A stretch of DNA of 64,000 bases, taken from Sphingobacterium prati (GTDB lineage: Bacteria; Bacteroidota; Bacteroidia; Sphingobacteriales; Sphingobacteriaceae). Position numbers and translations under genes: made by a program. The notes under the pieces are model-generated. The model was not told the origin of the DNA and searched no databases. It saw nothing but the letters and a program-made list of their open reading frames with translations. The stretch covers positions 62,001 to 126,000 of the forward strand of contig NZ_JABJWY010000024.1 in NCBI RefSeq assembly GCF_013167215.1. The letters run 5' to 3'. Below, in pieces: positions 25,508 to 33,568 of this stretch (position 1 is the first letter of the stretch; every line of letters starts with the position of its first letter).

Positions 25508-25611
25508 TTAAGGGTCACCGTTTTATCGTATTGATAGCGACGCCTTATGGATCACTCAATAAGTGCAATTATATATTGACAGAGAAGTAGCCAATCAAAT
25601 TGCTAAAATTA

Positions 25612-25908
25612 CTATTTGACAAAATAACGATGTTCGATGACTTCAATTTTTTCAACATTTTTATCTTCCAGCATCTTTTTTACATCACAATGCCCTGTTA
25701 CGCCTCGATAAATTAGAGTTCCTCCAAGGGTCAAGCCTGAAAGCCCTGTCAGTGGCGATTTAAGAATCTTCTTCACACCTAGACCTAAAATAAAGCCGCC
25801 TGCGATTACAGATAGCACACGTTCGGATGTACCAATATTCTCTTCAATACAATCGTCCTTTACCTTAGCCTTAATCTTGTCAAATGCAAATGTCAATAGG
25901 TTACTCAT
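25612..25908 (-). CDS. DUF2892 family membrane protein (YgaP-like)
   Basis: A 98-residue protein with a hydrophilic lead (IEENIGTSERVLSVIAGG) and hydrophobic helical hairpin (FILGLGVKKILKS, LSGLTLGGTLIYRGVTGHCDV), the typical two-helix membrane module found at the C-terminus of the E. coli rhodanese YgaP. This version carries no rhodanese. Function is unknown. It is monocistronic between convergent ychF and divergent nuclease gene. Confidence 0.8.
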   Translation of the reverse strand: MSNLLTFAFDKIKAKVKDDCIEENIGTSERVLSVIAGGFILGLGVKKILKSPLTGLSGLTLGGTLIYRGVTGHCDVKKMLEDKNVEKIEVIEHRYFVK

Positions 25909-26036
25909 AATTATCTATATTTAAGTATTTCATTAGATAAACAAATTATGGCCCAAAAAAGTTTAGAAATAGAATAATAGTTTTTATACGATTTCTCGAA
26001 TCACATCTCTATATTCGTATATAAAATTAAACATTC

Positions 26037-26882
26037 ATGCAAGTCAAAAAATATTCAGGTGAATTGGTACCTTTTAACGGCGAAGCTTTACGGTATTCTC
26101 TTTCCCGTTCGGGAGCAAATAACGATCAAGTGAATCACGTGTATAACAGCGTCGTCAATGAGATGTATGACGGTATTTCAACTAGAGAATTGTATCAACT
26201 CGCTTTTGATAAACTAAAAACTCTTCGAAACTCTTTTGCCGCGCGCTATAGCCTAAAGAAAGCGTTACGTGATTTAGGACCAGAGGGTTTCTACTTCGAA
26301 AAATATATTGCACATTTGCTTCGGTCGATCGGTTATGAAAGTATAACGGGACAAACGGTACAAGGCCATGCTGTTTCTCATGAATTAGATGTCGTCGCAT
26401 ATAAAGACGGTAAGTTGATGACAGCAGAATGCAAATTTAGAAATGACATTGACGCTAAAATTTCGGTTACTACCCCTATGTACTACCTCTCAAGATTCAA
26501 AGATATTAGTGGAATTGATTACGATTTTTTCGGTAAAACATTGCAATTTCAGGAAGGTTGGCTAATTACCAATGCATACTTCACGAAGGATTCAATAAAC
26601 TTTGCAAATTATTATGACATCAATCTACTCTCTTGGGATTACCCACAAGAAAATAGCATAAAAAGAAGAGTCGATAAAGCCGTATTTTACCCTGTCACTT
26701 GTTTAACCACACTTTCTGATTTAGAAGAACAACAGCTATTAAAAAATCAATTGATCTTGGTAAGGGATATTGTAAACAATCCTGAGAAATTGGATATCCT
26801 TGAACTTGACAACGAACGAAAAGTCAAAGTACTTAACGAAGCCCGCGAACTAATAGACTATAAAGTGGAGGAAGAAAATTAA
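26037..26882 (+). CDS. ATP-cone domain fused to Mrr-like PD-(D/E)xK nuclease
   Basis: A 281-residue fusion. Residues 1-85 form an ATP-cone, the nucleotide-sensing domain best known from ribonucleotide reductase and NrdR (VKKYSGELVPFNGEALRYSL, LYQLAFDKL). Residues 88-200 form a restriction-endonuclease-like fold: FEKYIAHLLRSIGYESITGQ, then the catalytic ELDVVAYKDGKLMTAECKFR with Asp and E-x-K. The rest ends in a helical region. The arrangement suggests nuclease activity gated by ATP or dATP. No methylase or partner is near, so it is not a classical restriction system. DUF4220? no such similarity; the Mrr-cat assignment is mine from motif pattern. Confidence 0.82.
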   Translation: MQVKKYSGELVPFNGEALRYSLSRSGANNDQVNHVYNSVVNEMYDGISTRELYQLAFDKLKTLRNSFAARYSLKKALRDLGPEGFYFEKYIAHLLRSIGYESITGQTVQGHAVSHELDVVAYKDGKLMTAECKFRNDIDAKISVTTPMYYLSRFKDISGIDYDFFGKTLQFQEGWLITNAYFTKDSINFANYYDINLLSWDYPQENSIKRRVDKAVFYPVTCLTTLSDLEEQQLLKNQLILVRDIVNNPEKLDILELDNERKVKVLNEARELIDYKVEEEN

Positions 26883-26899
26883 TACAACTAGCTGAAAAA

Positions 26900-26929
26900 A
26901 TAGGCATATATATTATCATGTATGCCTAT
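26900..26929. terminator. bidirectional terminator between the nuclease and ispE
   Basis: Stem ATAGGCATA / TATGCCTAT with a 12-base loop, flanked by AAAAAA on one side and TCTTATT on the other, as expected for a hairpin ending both convergent genes (stops at 26882 and 26950). Confidence 0.7.
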
Positions 26930-26949
26930 CTTATTCATATAATCTTGTA

Positions 26950-27771
26950 TTATTTTTTTAACACAACGGGATAATAAATCTTACCATACTTGGAAAACTC
27001 ACTTAAATCTATCTTTTCCCAGAAAATACCATAGACAGCAGCGCCAGATCCAGACATAGAGGCATATATCGCGCCCTTACTATATAATTTTTCTTTAATT
27101 TCTTTCAGTACTGGATAAGTATCAAAAATACGATCTTCAAAATCATTTCGAATATGGAATTTCCATTCCTGAATAGGCAATCGGATTGCTTCCTCAAGAT
27201 TAACCTCTGAAGGAGTTGGCTTCACTCCAGTATATGCCTCAGCTGTTGAAACATGAATATTTGGCATAATAACGACCATATAATACTCATGTAAGTCGAG
27301 CAAAATCTCTTTAAAATCTGTCCCGATCCCAGTGGCAAAAACCGGCATATTATCAATGAAAAACGGACAATCCGCCCCCAATTGTCCAGCGTACTTTTTC
27401 AATTGTGAGTTTGTCAAATTTAGTTTAAATAATTCATTGAGCCCTTTCAACACAAAAGATGCATCCGCCGACCCACCTCCCAGCCCAGCTCCAATCGGAA
27501 TCTGTTTGATTAAATCGATCGTAACAGATGGAATATCAAATTCTTTTTTTAACAGTGCATGTGCCTTCATGCAGAGGTTATCCACCATATTTCCGGGTAT
27601 ACATCCACCTCGAATAGTTAGCGAAGATGTTTCAGCATTTGTCTCTAACAGCTCTATAATATCATAGATCGCTAGTGGGTAGAATATGCTATTTAATTCA
27701 TGGTAGCCATCCGTTCGCCTGGCTGTAACTTGCAGACCGATATTTATTTTAGCATTTGCAAAGAGTATCAT
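26950..27771 (-). CDS. ispE: 4-(cytidine 5'-diphospho)-2-C-methyl-D-erythritol kinase
   Basis: A 273-residue GHMP kinase phosphorylating CDP-methylerythritol in the non-mevalonate isoprenoid pathway. Substrate-binding N-terminus FANAKINIGLQVTARRTDGYHEL, ATP-binding GAGLGGGSADASF, and the C-terminal SGSGAAVYG motif are intact. Length matches the family. The presence of this gene shows that isoprenoids are made by the MEP pathway here. It is 34 bases downstream of apt in the same direction; both may be co-transcribed. Confidence 0.96.
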   Translation of the reverse strand: MILFANAKINIGLQVTARRTDGYHELNSIFYPLAIYDIIELLETNAETSSLTIRGGCIPGNMVDNLCMKAHALLKKEFDIPSVTIDLIKQIPIGAGLGGGSADASFVLKGLNELFKLNLTNSQLKKYAGQLGADCPFFIDNMPVFATGIGTDFKEILLDLHEYYMVVIMPNIHVSTAEAYTGVKPTPSEVNLEEAIRLPIQEWKFHIRNDFEDRIFDTYPVLKEIKEKLYSKGAIYASMSGSGAAVYGIFWEKIDLSEFSKYGKIYYPVVLKK

Positions 27772-27805
27772 GAGATATCGTCTAAATCAACATCTAAATT
27801 TTCTA

Positions 27806-28333
27806 TTAATAGCTCACCAACGAACAGATTGTATCGCTAAAGCGGGACAATCTGCCTTTTGCTTTGAGAAAGTCCAATGAAATAATAAAACTATAAGCAG
27901 CGATCACTCCACCTAATTTTTCAATCAGTTTACTCGCAGCCACAACAGTCCCACCTGTCGCCAAAAGATCGTCATGTATCAAAATACGGCTTCCTTTTTC
28001 AAAAGCATCTTCATGGATCTCTATTGTTGCCTGACCATATTCCAATGCATAAGATTCAGCAATTGTTTTAAATGGTAATCTCCCTTGCTTACGTATAGGG
28101 ATAAAGGGCAGACCTAATCTATTGGCAAGTAAAAATCCGAAAAGAAATCCGCGACTTTCAATACCCGCAATAGCATCAATTTCAATCCCCTGAAGTTGAT
28201 CAATAATCGCATCGATCATTTCATTGCATAACTCAGCATCTTTCAACAAGGGGGTAATATCTTTAAAGACAATACCCGGTTTTGGAAAATCCATAATATC
28301 CCGGATTCCCAATTTCAATTTATCTTGAATCAT
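27806..28333 (-). CDS. apt: adenine phosphoribosyltransferase
   Basis: A 175-residue type I phosphoribosyltransferase that converts adenine and PRPP to AMP. FPKPGIVFKDITPLL and GIESRGFLFG precede the PRPP loop ILIHDDLLATGGTVVAA. Start at ATG 28333 (MIQDKLKL); the in-frame TTG two codons earlier is less likely. The start overlaps the end of the upstream HhH protein gene by 14 bases, so translation is probably coupled. Confidence 0.96.
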   Translation of the reverse strand: MIQDKLKLGIRDIMDFPKPGIVFKDITPLLKDAELCNEMIDAIIDQLQGIEIDAIAGIESRGFLFGFLLANRLGLPFIPIRKQGRLPFKTIAESYALEYGQATIEIHEDAFEKGSRILIHDDLLATGGTVVAASKLIEKLGGVIAAYSFIISLDFLKAKGRLSRFSDTICSLVSY

Positions 28334-29282
28334 TCTCAAATATTAAATACGGCGCGATTTTAGCAATAGCAAGATCTGAAAGTGTACCTATCTTGGCAAA
28401 ATCCTCTATATTAGCATAATTGCCATGTTGTTCTCGGTAATTAACGATTAACTTCGCGTCCTTTGGGCTAAGATACGGATGTTTACCCAATGAAATGGCA
28501 TCAATCTGGTTAATATCGATTTTTTTAATCCCTTCTAAATTAGAAATAGTGATATGGTCTTTTATCAAATCGTAGGTTTCGGAAGTAACCCCATACACCT
28601 CTTTTAATTGTTCTATTCGATAGAACCCACCAAGCACCTCTTTATATTTTAGTATACGTTTAGAAAGAACTGTACCGATCCCCTTCAAGCTCATCAATGC
28701 CGTTGTGTCACAGGTGTTAATATCGATAAGTTCGGCCTTATCAGTTTCGAATTTATCATAAAATAAGTTTGGTTTATCTGTTGTGCTTTTAGTTGTTGTT
28801 TCCTTCTTTATATGGATAAATGGTTCGAGTCTTTTATATAATTTCTCGTTGATGGAATACATTTTCCTAACATCACTTTTATCCCTAAATCGGCCACCTT
28901 TTTTCTCGTAGTTCTTAATGACCGCAATTTGCTTATCTGAGAGCCCAAGCTTGCGCCAATCCTCTTGTGATAGATTATTAGGATCGAAATAAAATAGTTT
29001 TACATCACCTTTGCGATGCGTTTCACTCGAATCCATTGAAATTGTATTCTTTTCCAAATGAATAGCAGTAGTGGAAAATTTCTTATTTGGATAATCAACA
29101 ACATCAGTGGAATCATGAAATGACTGTTCAAAAACTCGAGCATGATGCGCAATCGGCTCCTGTTTGCGTTCCCTATTCAATAAGGAATACACGATACTAA
29201 ATAAAATGATTATCACTAATATAACAAAGAACCCATTTTGCTCTGTTTTATTAAATTTAAAATAAGTCAATAACCTTTTCAT
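28320..29282 (-). CDS. ComEA-like helix-hairpin-helix protein, membrane-anchored
   Basis: A 320-residue protein with one N-terminal membrane anchor (GFFVILVIIILFSIVYSLL) and a disordered linker to about residue 90. It then carries three successive helix-hairpin-helix (HhH) units: LGLSDKQIAVIKNYEKKGG, INTCDTTALMSLKGIGTVLS (GIG hairpin), and LSPKDAKLIVNYREQHGNY. HhH proteins of this type bind double-stranded DNA at the cell surface during transformation, as with ComEA. No com genes are adjacent. It could alternatively anchor DNA for envelope-linked processes. Confidence 0.88.
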   Translation of the reverse strand: MKRLLTYFKFNKTEQNGFFVILVIIILFSIVYSLLNRERKQEPIAHHARVFEQSFHDSTDVVDYPNKKFSTTAIHLEKNTISMDSSETHRKGDVKLFYFDPNNLSQEDWRKLGLSDKQIAVIKNYEKKGGRFRDKSDVRKMYSINEKLYKRLEPFIHIKKETTTKSTTDKPNLFYDKFETDKAELIDINTCDTTALMSLKGIGTVLSKRILKYKEVLGGFYRIEQLKEVYGVTSETYDLIKDHITISNLEGIKKIDINQIDAISLGKHPYLSPKDAKLIVNYREQHGNYANIEDFAKIGTLSDLAIAKIAPYLIFENDSR

Positions 29283-29336
29283 AAGCTGCTAAGGGTTGGG
29301 TTATATAAATTTAATCAATTAGAAGGAAAATAAAAA

Positions 29337-29360
29337 GGAAGGTATTAAAAAACACCTTCC
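29337..29360 (-). terminator. terminator after the HlyD-type adaptor gene
   Basis: Stem GGAAGGT / ACCTTCC with a 10-base loop, followed on the minus strand by TTTTTATTTT. It lies 30 bases past the adaptor stop and ends the tolC-hlyD transcript before the HhH gene. Confidence 0.7.
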
Positions 29361-29389
29361 CTTTGTTAAATATTGATACTACTATAATT

Positions 29390-30694
29390 TTATAGTACCG
29401 ATTTATCTACTTTTTCCACTTTACTGCCCTCTTTCAAAGTTTTGGAAATGGCATCAAATGGTCTGGAAACAACCTGATCTCCCTTTTTTAGACCCGAAAG
29501 GATAATAATATTTTTATCATCTTGAATACCGGTTTTAATCGGAACCTGCTTGACAGCCTCACCGCTTAAGATAAATACGTACTCCTGTATTTGTTTATTT
29601 GTATTGGTAGAGTCTTTATCATCGGATCTTACAGTAACGGATTGTATCGGTACTACCAGACCTCTATCATGTTTCGTGAAAATCTGTACAGTGGCAGATA
29701 ATCCTGGTTTGAAAGGAGAAGCTACATTTTCTTTAATAAGATCCTGGTATGATTCTGCGCTGATACGTACCTTGACATTGAAATTTGTTACTTGATCAGT
29801 TGAGGATGTCGCCACAGTTGTGGTTGCGATATTTTTGGACGAACTTGCGATTTCGGTAACAATACCTTTAAATTTTCTATCTTGAAAAGCATCGACTTCA
29901 ATTTCTGCTTGATTTCCAACTTTAACATTATTGATATCGTTCTCATTGACATCAACATTTACCTCCATTGACGACATATTTGCAATACGCATTATTTCAG
30001 TACCAGCCATTTGCGCAGTTCCTACCACACGCTCGCCCTGCTCAATGGAAAGTAGCGAAATAATTCCATCTGTCGGAGCATAAATGGTTGTTCTATTGAG
30101 GTTATCCTGCGCTTCTTTAACAGACGCCTGAGACTGATCAATACCATATCTTGTTGACCGCACGGTTTCTCTTTGCGCCTGGATAGCTGCTAGGGTCGAA
30201 AAGTATTCCGAAGAACTCTTATCCATTTCAGCCGCCGAAATAACTCTTTTTTCAAAAAGCTCCTGGTTTCTCTTGTAAGTTGCCGCTACATTTTTAAAAT
30301 TTTCTTCCTGTTGTTTTAGCTGTGATTGTGCAGCAGCCAGATTAGCACGTTGTGAATTCATTGCTGCGACAGAGCGATCGTAACCAGATTGCAAGATGTC
30401 AGGTTTGATCCGACAAAGTATCTGCCCTTTTTTCACAAAATCACCTTCTTTTATGTTGAGTTCAACAACCTCACCTGAAACTTCAGAACTTAGTTTAACT
30501 TCTATTTCCGGTTGTATTTTTCCACTGGCAGATACCAGTTCATCTACATCCATTTCTTTCACAACATCTACAGCAACTTTGGTAATATCTCCTTTTCCAA
30601 ACCACCCGGCCTTAAAGCCAATAAAAACAAAAATTGCCAAGAGAGCTACTACAATTAATAGAATTCTTACTATACTACGTTTTTTCTTTGCCAT
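29390..30694 (-). CDS. efflux RND/ABC-type periplasmic adaptor (HlyD/MacA-like)
   Basis: A 434-residue membrane-fusion protein: N-terminal membrane anchor (IVRILLIVVALLAIFVFIGF), first half-lipoyl (VSGEVVELNIKEGDFVKKGQ), a long coiled-coil hairpin (residues about 100-185), second half-lipoyl (IYAPTDGIISLLSIEQGERVVG in the short form YAPTDGIISLL), and beta-barrel and membrane-proximal domains. The anchor and layout fit MacA-type adaptors that couple an ABC permease to TolC. The tolC gene is 22 bases upstream, but no macB-like permease follows within the window. Confidence 0.9.
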   Translation of the reverse strand: MAKKKRSIVRILLIVVALLAIFVFIGFKAGWFGKGDITKVAVDVVKEMDVDELVSASGKIQPEIEVKLSSEVSGEVVELNIKEGDFVKKGQILCRIKPDILQSGYDRSVAAMNSQRANLAAAQSQLKQQEENFKNVAATYKRNQELFEKRVISAAEMDKSSSEYFSTLAAIQAQRETVRSTRYGIDQSQASVKEAQDNLNRTTIYAPTDGIISLLSIEQGERVVGTAQMAGTEIMRIANMSSMEVNVDVNENDINNVKVGNQAEIEVDAFQDRKFKGIVTEIASSSKNIATTTVATSSTDQVTNFNVKVRISAESYQDLIKENVASPFKPGLSATVQIFTKHDRGLVVPIQSVTVRSDDKDSTNTNKQIQEYVFILSGEAVKQVPIKTGIQDDKNIIILSGLKKGDQVVSRPFDAISKTLKEGSKVEKVDKSVL

Positions 30695-30716
30695 TGTCTT
30701 TCGTTAATCAAATAGG

Positions 30717-32096
30717 TTAATTGTTGTCGAATTGAATTGGATTTCCTAAATAATAATCAATAATCTTGGATTTGAATATTACATTATATTTCGCTTGAAT
30801 AAGATCAAATTCAGCTTTATTACGTTCAGTCTGTGCAGTAAATAGCTCCAGAGAATTTGCCATACCGATATCGTAGCGTTCCTTGGTTGCTTTATAAGCT
30901 GTTTCGGCACTTTCGAAAGCAGTGATTGCAGAGGTGTAGCTTTGTTTGGCAGCACTTACGTCTAACACTGCTTGGTTAACTGCCTTATTTAAATTATTTT
31001 TTGCCAATTGTTCATTAGCCTCGGCCTGTTTTAGACCAATCTTAGCTTTTGCAACGTTCACCTTGTTTTGGTTCTTGGAAAAAATTGGGACAGCAAGTGA
31101 TAAACCTGTAAAAAAAGATTTATTGTCCGACACCTGTTGCCTAAAAGGTACACGATATACCGATGTAATATCTAAAGGATCACGTTGCCTAGTTGTTGCC
31201 GAAGAATAATTCGTACCATAGCTCACATTCAAATTGAGCGTTGGGTAATACCCGCCCTTGGCAATGTCTATTTGTTTTAATGCGACTTCCCTATCCAATG
31301 CGGATTTACGAATATCTGGTTGCCTTACTAAAGCCTTTTGGTATACATCTATGGCATTCTTATCTTCTGCACTTACCAAGACAGATTCTAAACTCGGACG
31401 TTCGAGAGAAATCACAGTTTCAGAAGGCATTTCCATCAATTGTTTCAAAGTTAACAAAGACATTTCATATGAATTCTTCAAATTTACCTTGTTCAATTCG
31501 TTTGAGGCGACCTGATTCTTGGATTTCGCGAGATCAGCGATAGTCTTATTTCCAACAGAAAATTGAATTGAATCTAATGAAAATTGCTGTTTCGATAAGG
31601 CAATCTGATCTTCACTAGCCACCATCAATTCATGATTTGTAATGGCTTCTAAATAATTCACCAAGACATTTAAAACAAGATCATTTTTAATCTTATCCAC
31701 TTGTGTGGCAGCAGACTCCAACTGTAATTTATTAGCTTTTATTTGATTTACTTGTTGAAAACCTTGAAATATATTTACGCTAGATCCAACCGATCCAGTA
31801 GTACCTCTAGTCCAGGCATTATTAACAATTCGTCCAGAGGTCATATCGAAGCCAAAGCCATAACGGAAACTTTGATCGACCGAAGCACTTAAGTCTGGCA
31901 ATAAATTACTTTTCGCCTGAAACAAGTCCTGAGCGGCGAGATCTTTACTCAGTTCGGCTTGTTTTATTTGCACATTACGTTCCAATGTCATGCGTATAGC
32001 CTCTGCTACTCCAACGACTTGCTGGGCTTGTATTAGGTTGTTTGTTCCCAGAAAAAAACCAGTAAATATTACTGCAGAATAATAAAATCTTTTCAT
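30717..32096 (-). CDS. TolC-family outer-membrane efflux protein
   Basis: An outer-membrane factor of about 459 residues with a signal peptide (to about LIQAQQ). TolC repeats of long helices and barrel strands are evident: VQIKQAELSKDLAAQDLFQAKSNL and the second-half equivalent IRKSALDREVALKQIDIAKGGYYPTLNL in shorter words SALDREVALKQIDIAK and YYPTLNLNVSYG. It forms the exit duct for the adaptor encoded immediately downstream. I start at ATG 32096 (MKRFYYS); ATG 32102 or 32114 are alternatives. Divergent from the polysaccharide deacetylase gene with about 50 bases between them. Confidence 0.92.
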   Translation of the reverse strand: MKRFYYSAVIFTGFFLGTNNLIQAQQVVGVAEAIRMTLERNVQIKQAELSKDLAAQDLFQAKSNLLPDLSASVDQSFRYGFGFDMTSGRIVNNAWTRGTTGSVGSSVNIFQGFQQVNQIKANKLQLESAATQVDKIKNDLVLNVLVNYLEAITNHELMVASEDQIALSKQQFSLDSIQFSVGNKTIADLAKSKNQVASNELNKVNLKNSYEMSLLTLKQLMEMPSETVISLERPSLESVLVSAEDKNAIDVYQKALVRQPDIRKSALDREVALKQIDIAKGGYYPTLNLNVSYGTNYSSATTRQRDPLDITSVYRVPFRQQVSDNKSFFTGLSLAVPIFSKNQNKVNVAKAKIGLKQAEANEQLAKNNLNKAVNQAVLDVSAAKQSYTSAITAFESAETAYKATKERYDIGMANSLELFTAQTERNKAEFDLIQAKYNVIFKSKIIDYYLGNPIQFDNN

Positions 32097-32124
32097 GTTC
32101 ATATGTAGAACCATACAATTTTTA

Positions 32125-32132
32125 TAGATTTG
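32125..32132 (+). promoter_or_regulatory. -7 element of the polysaccharide deacetylase promoter
   Basis: TAGATTTG fits TAnnTTTG, 17 bases upstream of the deacetylase ATG at 32150, and lies in the short divergent region shared with tolC. Confidence 0.4.
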
Positions 32133-32149
32133 AACTTCATTTATCGGTT

Positions 32150-32761
32150 ATGTATTTTGTCAAATCCCCTTTTTTCCTACGTTGGCTTTATCCAAAATCA
32201 ATCTGGCATATGTCGCGGACGGAAAAAAAAGTCTATCTCACTTTTGATGATGGTCCAATTCCTGAAATTACACCTTTTATACTCGATATCCTAAAAAAAT
32301 ATCAGGTCAAGGCAACATTTTTTTGTGTTGGTGAAAATATTAAAAAAAATCCACATTTGTTCCAAAGAATTTTAGAAGAAGGGCATCAAGTTGGCAATCA
32401 TACTCATAACCATTTAAAAGGTTGGGAGACAAACGACGCAATCTATTTGGATAATATCGTTCAATGTCAGGAACTAACGCAAACGGATCTCTTTAGGCCG
32501 CCTTACGCCAAGGCCAAAAAATCACAACTCAAAAAGTTATACAAAAATTATCGTGTGGTGATGTGGGACATCATGTCTGGAGACTTCGATCAAAACCTTA
32601 GTCCCGAAAAATGTCTTCAAAACGTACTTCCTAATATTCAAAATGGTTCTATTATTATTTTTCATGACAATATCAAAGCCATTCCCCGTGTTGCATATGC
32701 GCTACCTAAAACGATCGAATTTCTCCTGGCAAATCAATACCAAATAGAAAGATTAGCATGA
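32150..32761 (+). CDS. polysaccharide deacetylase (NodB homology domain)
   Basis: A 203-residue NodB-type metal-dependent deacetylase acting on N- or O-acetyl groups of glycans. TFDDGPIPE provides the catalytic base and metal Asp, HQVGNHTHNH the His-x3-His metal ligands, RPPYAK the next motif, and IIFHDNIKA the last His. No signal peptide is evident, and the protein is close to the minimal domain length, so it may act in the cytoplasm or at the membrane. It converges with the DUF4249 gene, ending 3 bases from that gene's stop. Confidence 0.92.
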   Translation: MYFVKSPFFLRWLYPKSIWHMSRTEKKVYLTFDDGPIPEITPFILDILKKYQVKATFFCVGENIKKNPHLFQRILEEGHQVGNHTHNHLKGWETNDAIYLDNIVQCQELTQTDLFRPPYAKAKKSQLKKLYKNYRVVMWDIMSGDFDQNLSPEKCLQNVLPNIQNGSIIIFHDNIKAIPRVAYALPKTIEFLLANQYQIERLA

Positions 32762-32764
32762 AGT

Positions 32765-33562
32765 TTATGGCCTTGTCCTTGACAAAATTACTTCAGATTC
32801 ATAATACTTTCCCACACTAACACTAAAATACCCCAATACTCCATCGGACAGATTTGAAATTGGATTAGAAGGTGATGCCGCCCCAGGATTAATCAATTGG
32901 AAGCTATTCCAGTAGTTATAGGCACCTACATCAATACATTGACGTAAAACACGAACACGATCCCCTAGTTTAAGATCCCTATCCCGATCAATAATATCGT
33001 GCTGCACTTGCAGTCCATTATTATACTTATCATTAAACACATCGATAAAGCGCAACTCACCACCGTTTACAGACATCTTGTACTTGTAGTAGTTCCCCAT
33101 ATCAGGCGGATCATTAAAGACCAAAGTAGGATAATAAATGGTATCTGTAAATATTATGCGTTCTGACAGACCTATAGAATCCACATCGACATAGGTTGGC
33201 ACCGTCGAGGTTCCTTCAATTTCTTTTCCATCAGCCGTCTTTACATGCAGCTGATAGCTGGCCTTTTCCTGCAGTCGCAATGTTTTATTAGTATATAAAC
33301 CGTCGGCACCTGGCGAAAAGGTATAGATCCGATTATTTTGCAAATTTCGAACGAACACTTCCGCATCTGTTATGGGGCTCAGCATAGATTCTTTTAGACC
33401 GATTACTTTTTGTATACTGATTTGATGTTGTTGATCTGACACCATCAAATCAGCAGTAATAACGAGCTGTCCCGTGTTTTCGGGCAAGTTAAGATCAATT
33501 TTATCTTCACATCCAACCAAGGTTATCCAAGCCAAGAGCATCCCGGCAAATATCTTTTTCAT
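32765..33562 (-). CDS. DUF4249 domain lipoprotein
   Basis: A 265-residue lipoprotein with lipobox LVGC (Cys18) and a DUF4249 domain (GQLVITADLMVSD, ITDAEVFVRN, YQLHVKTADGKEIEG). Such proteins almost always pair with a TonB-dependent receptor, as here, and probably help capture the receptor's ligand on the cell surface. The last residue block ends in SRTRP. The gene is immediately downstream of the TonB receptor (6 bases), forming a two-gene operon. Confidence 0.9.
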   Translation of the reverse strand: MKKIFAGMLLAWITLVGCEDKIDLNLPENTGQLVITADLMVSDQQHQISIQKVIGLKESMLSPITDAEVFVRNLQNNRIYTFSPGADGLYTNKTLRLQEKASYQLHVKTADGKEIEGTSTVPTYVDVDSIGLSERIIFTDTIYYPTLVFNDPPDMGNYYKYKMSVNGGELRFIDVFNDKYNNGLQVQHDIIDRDRDLKLGDRVRVLRQCIDVGAYNYWNSFQLINPGAASPSNPISNLSDGVLGYFSVSVGKYYESEVILSRTRP

Positions 33563-33568
33563 CTTGCG

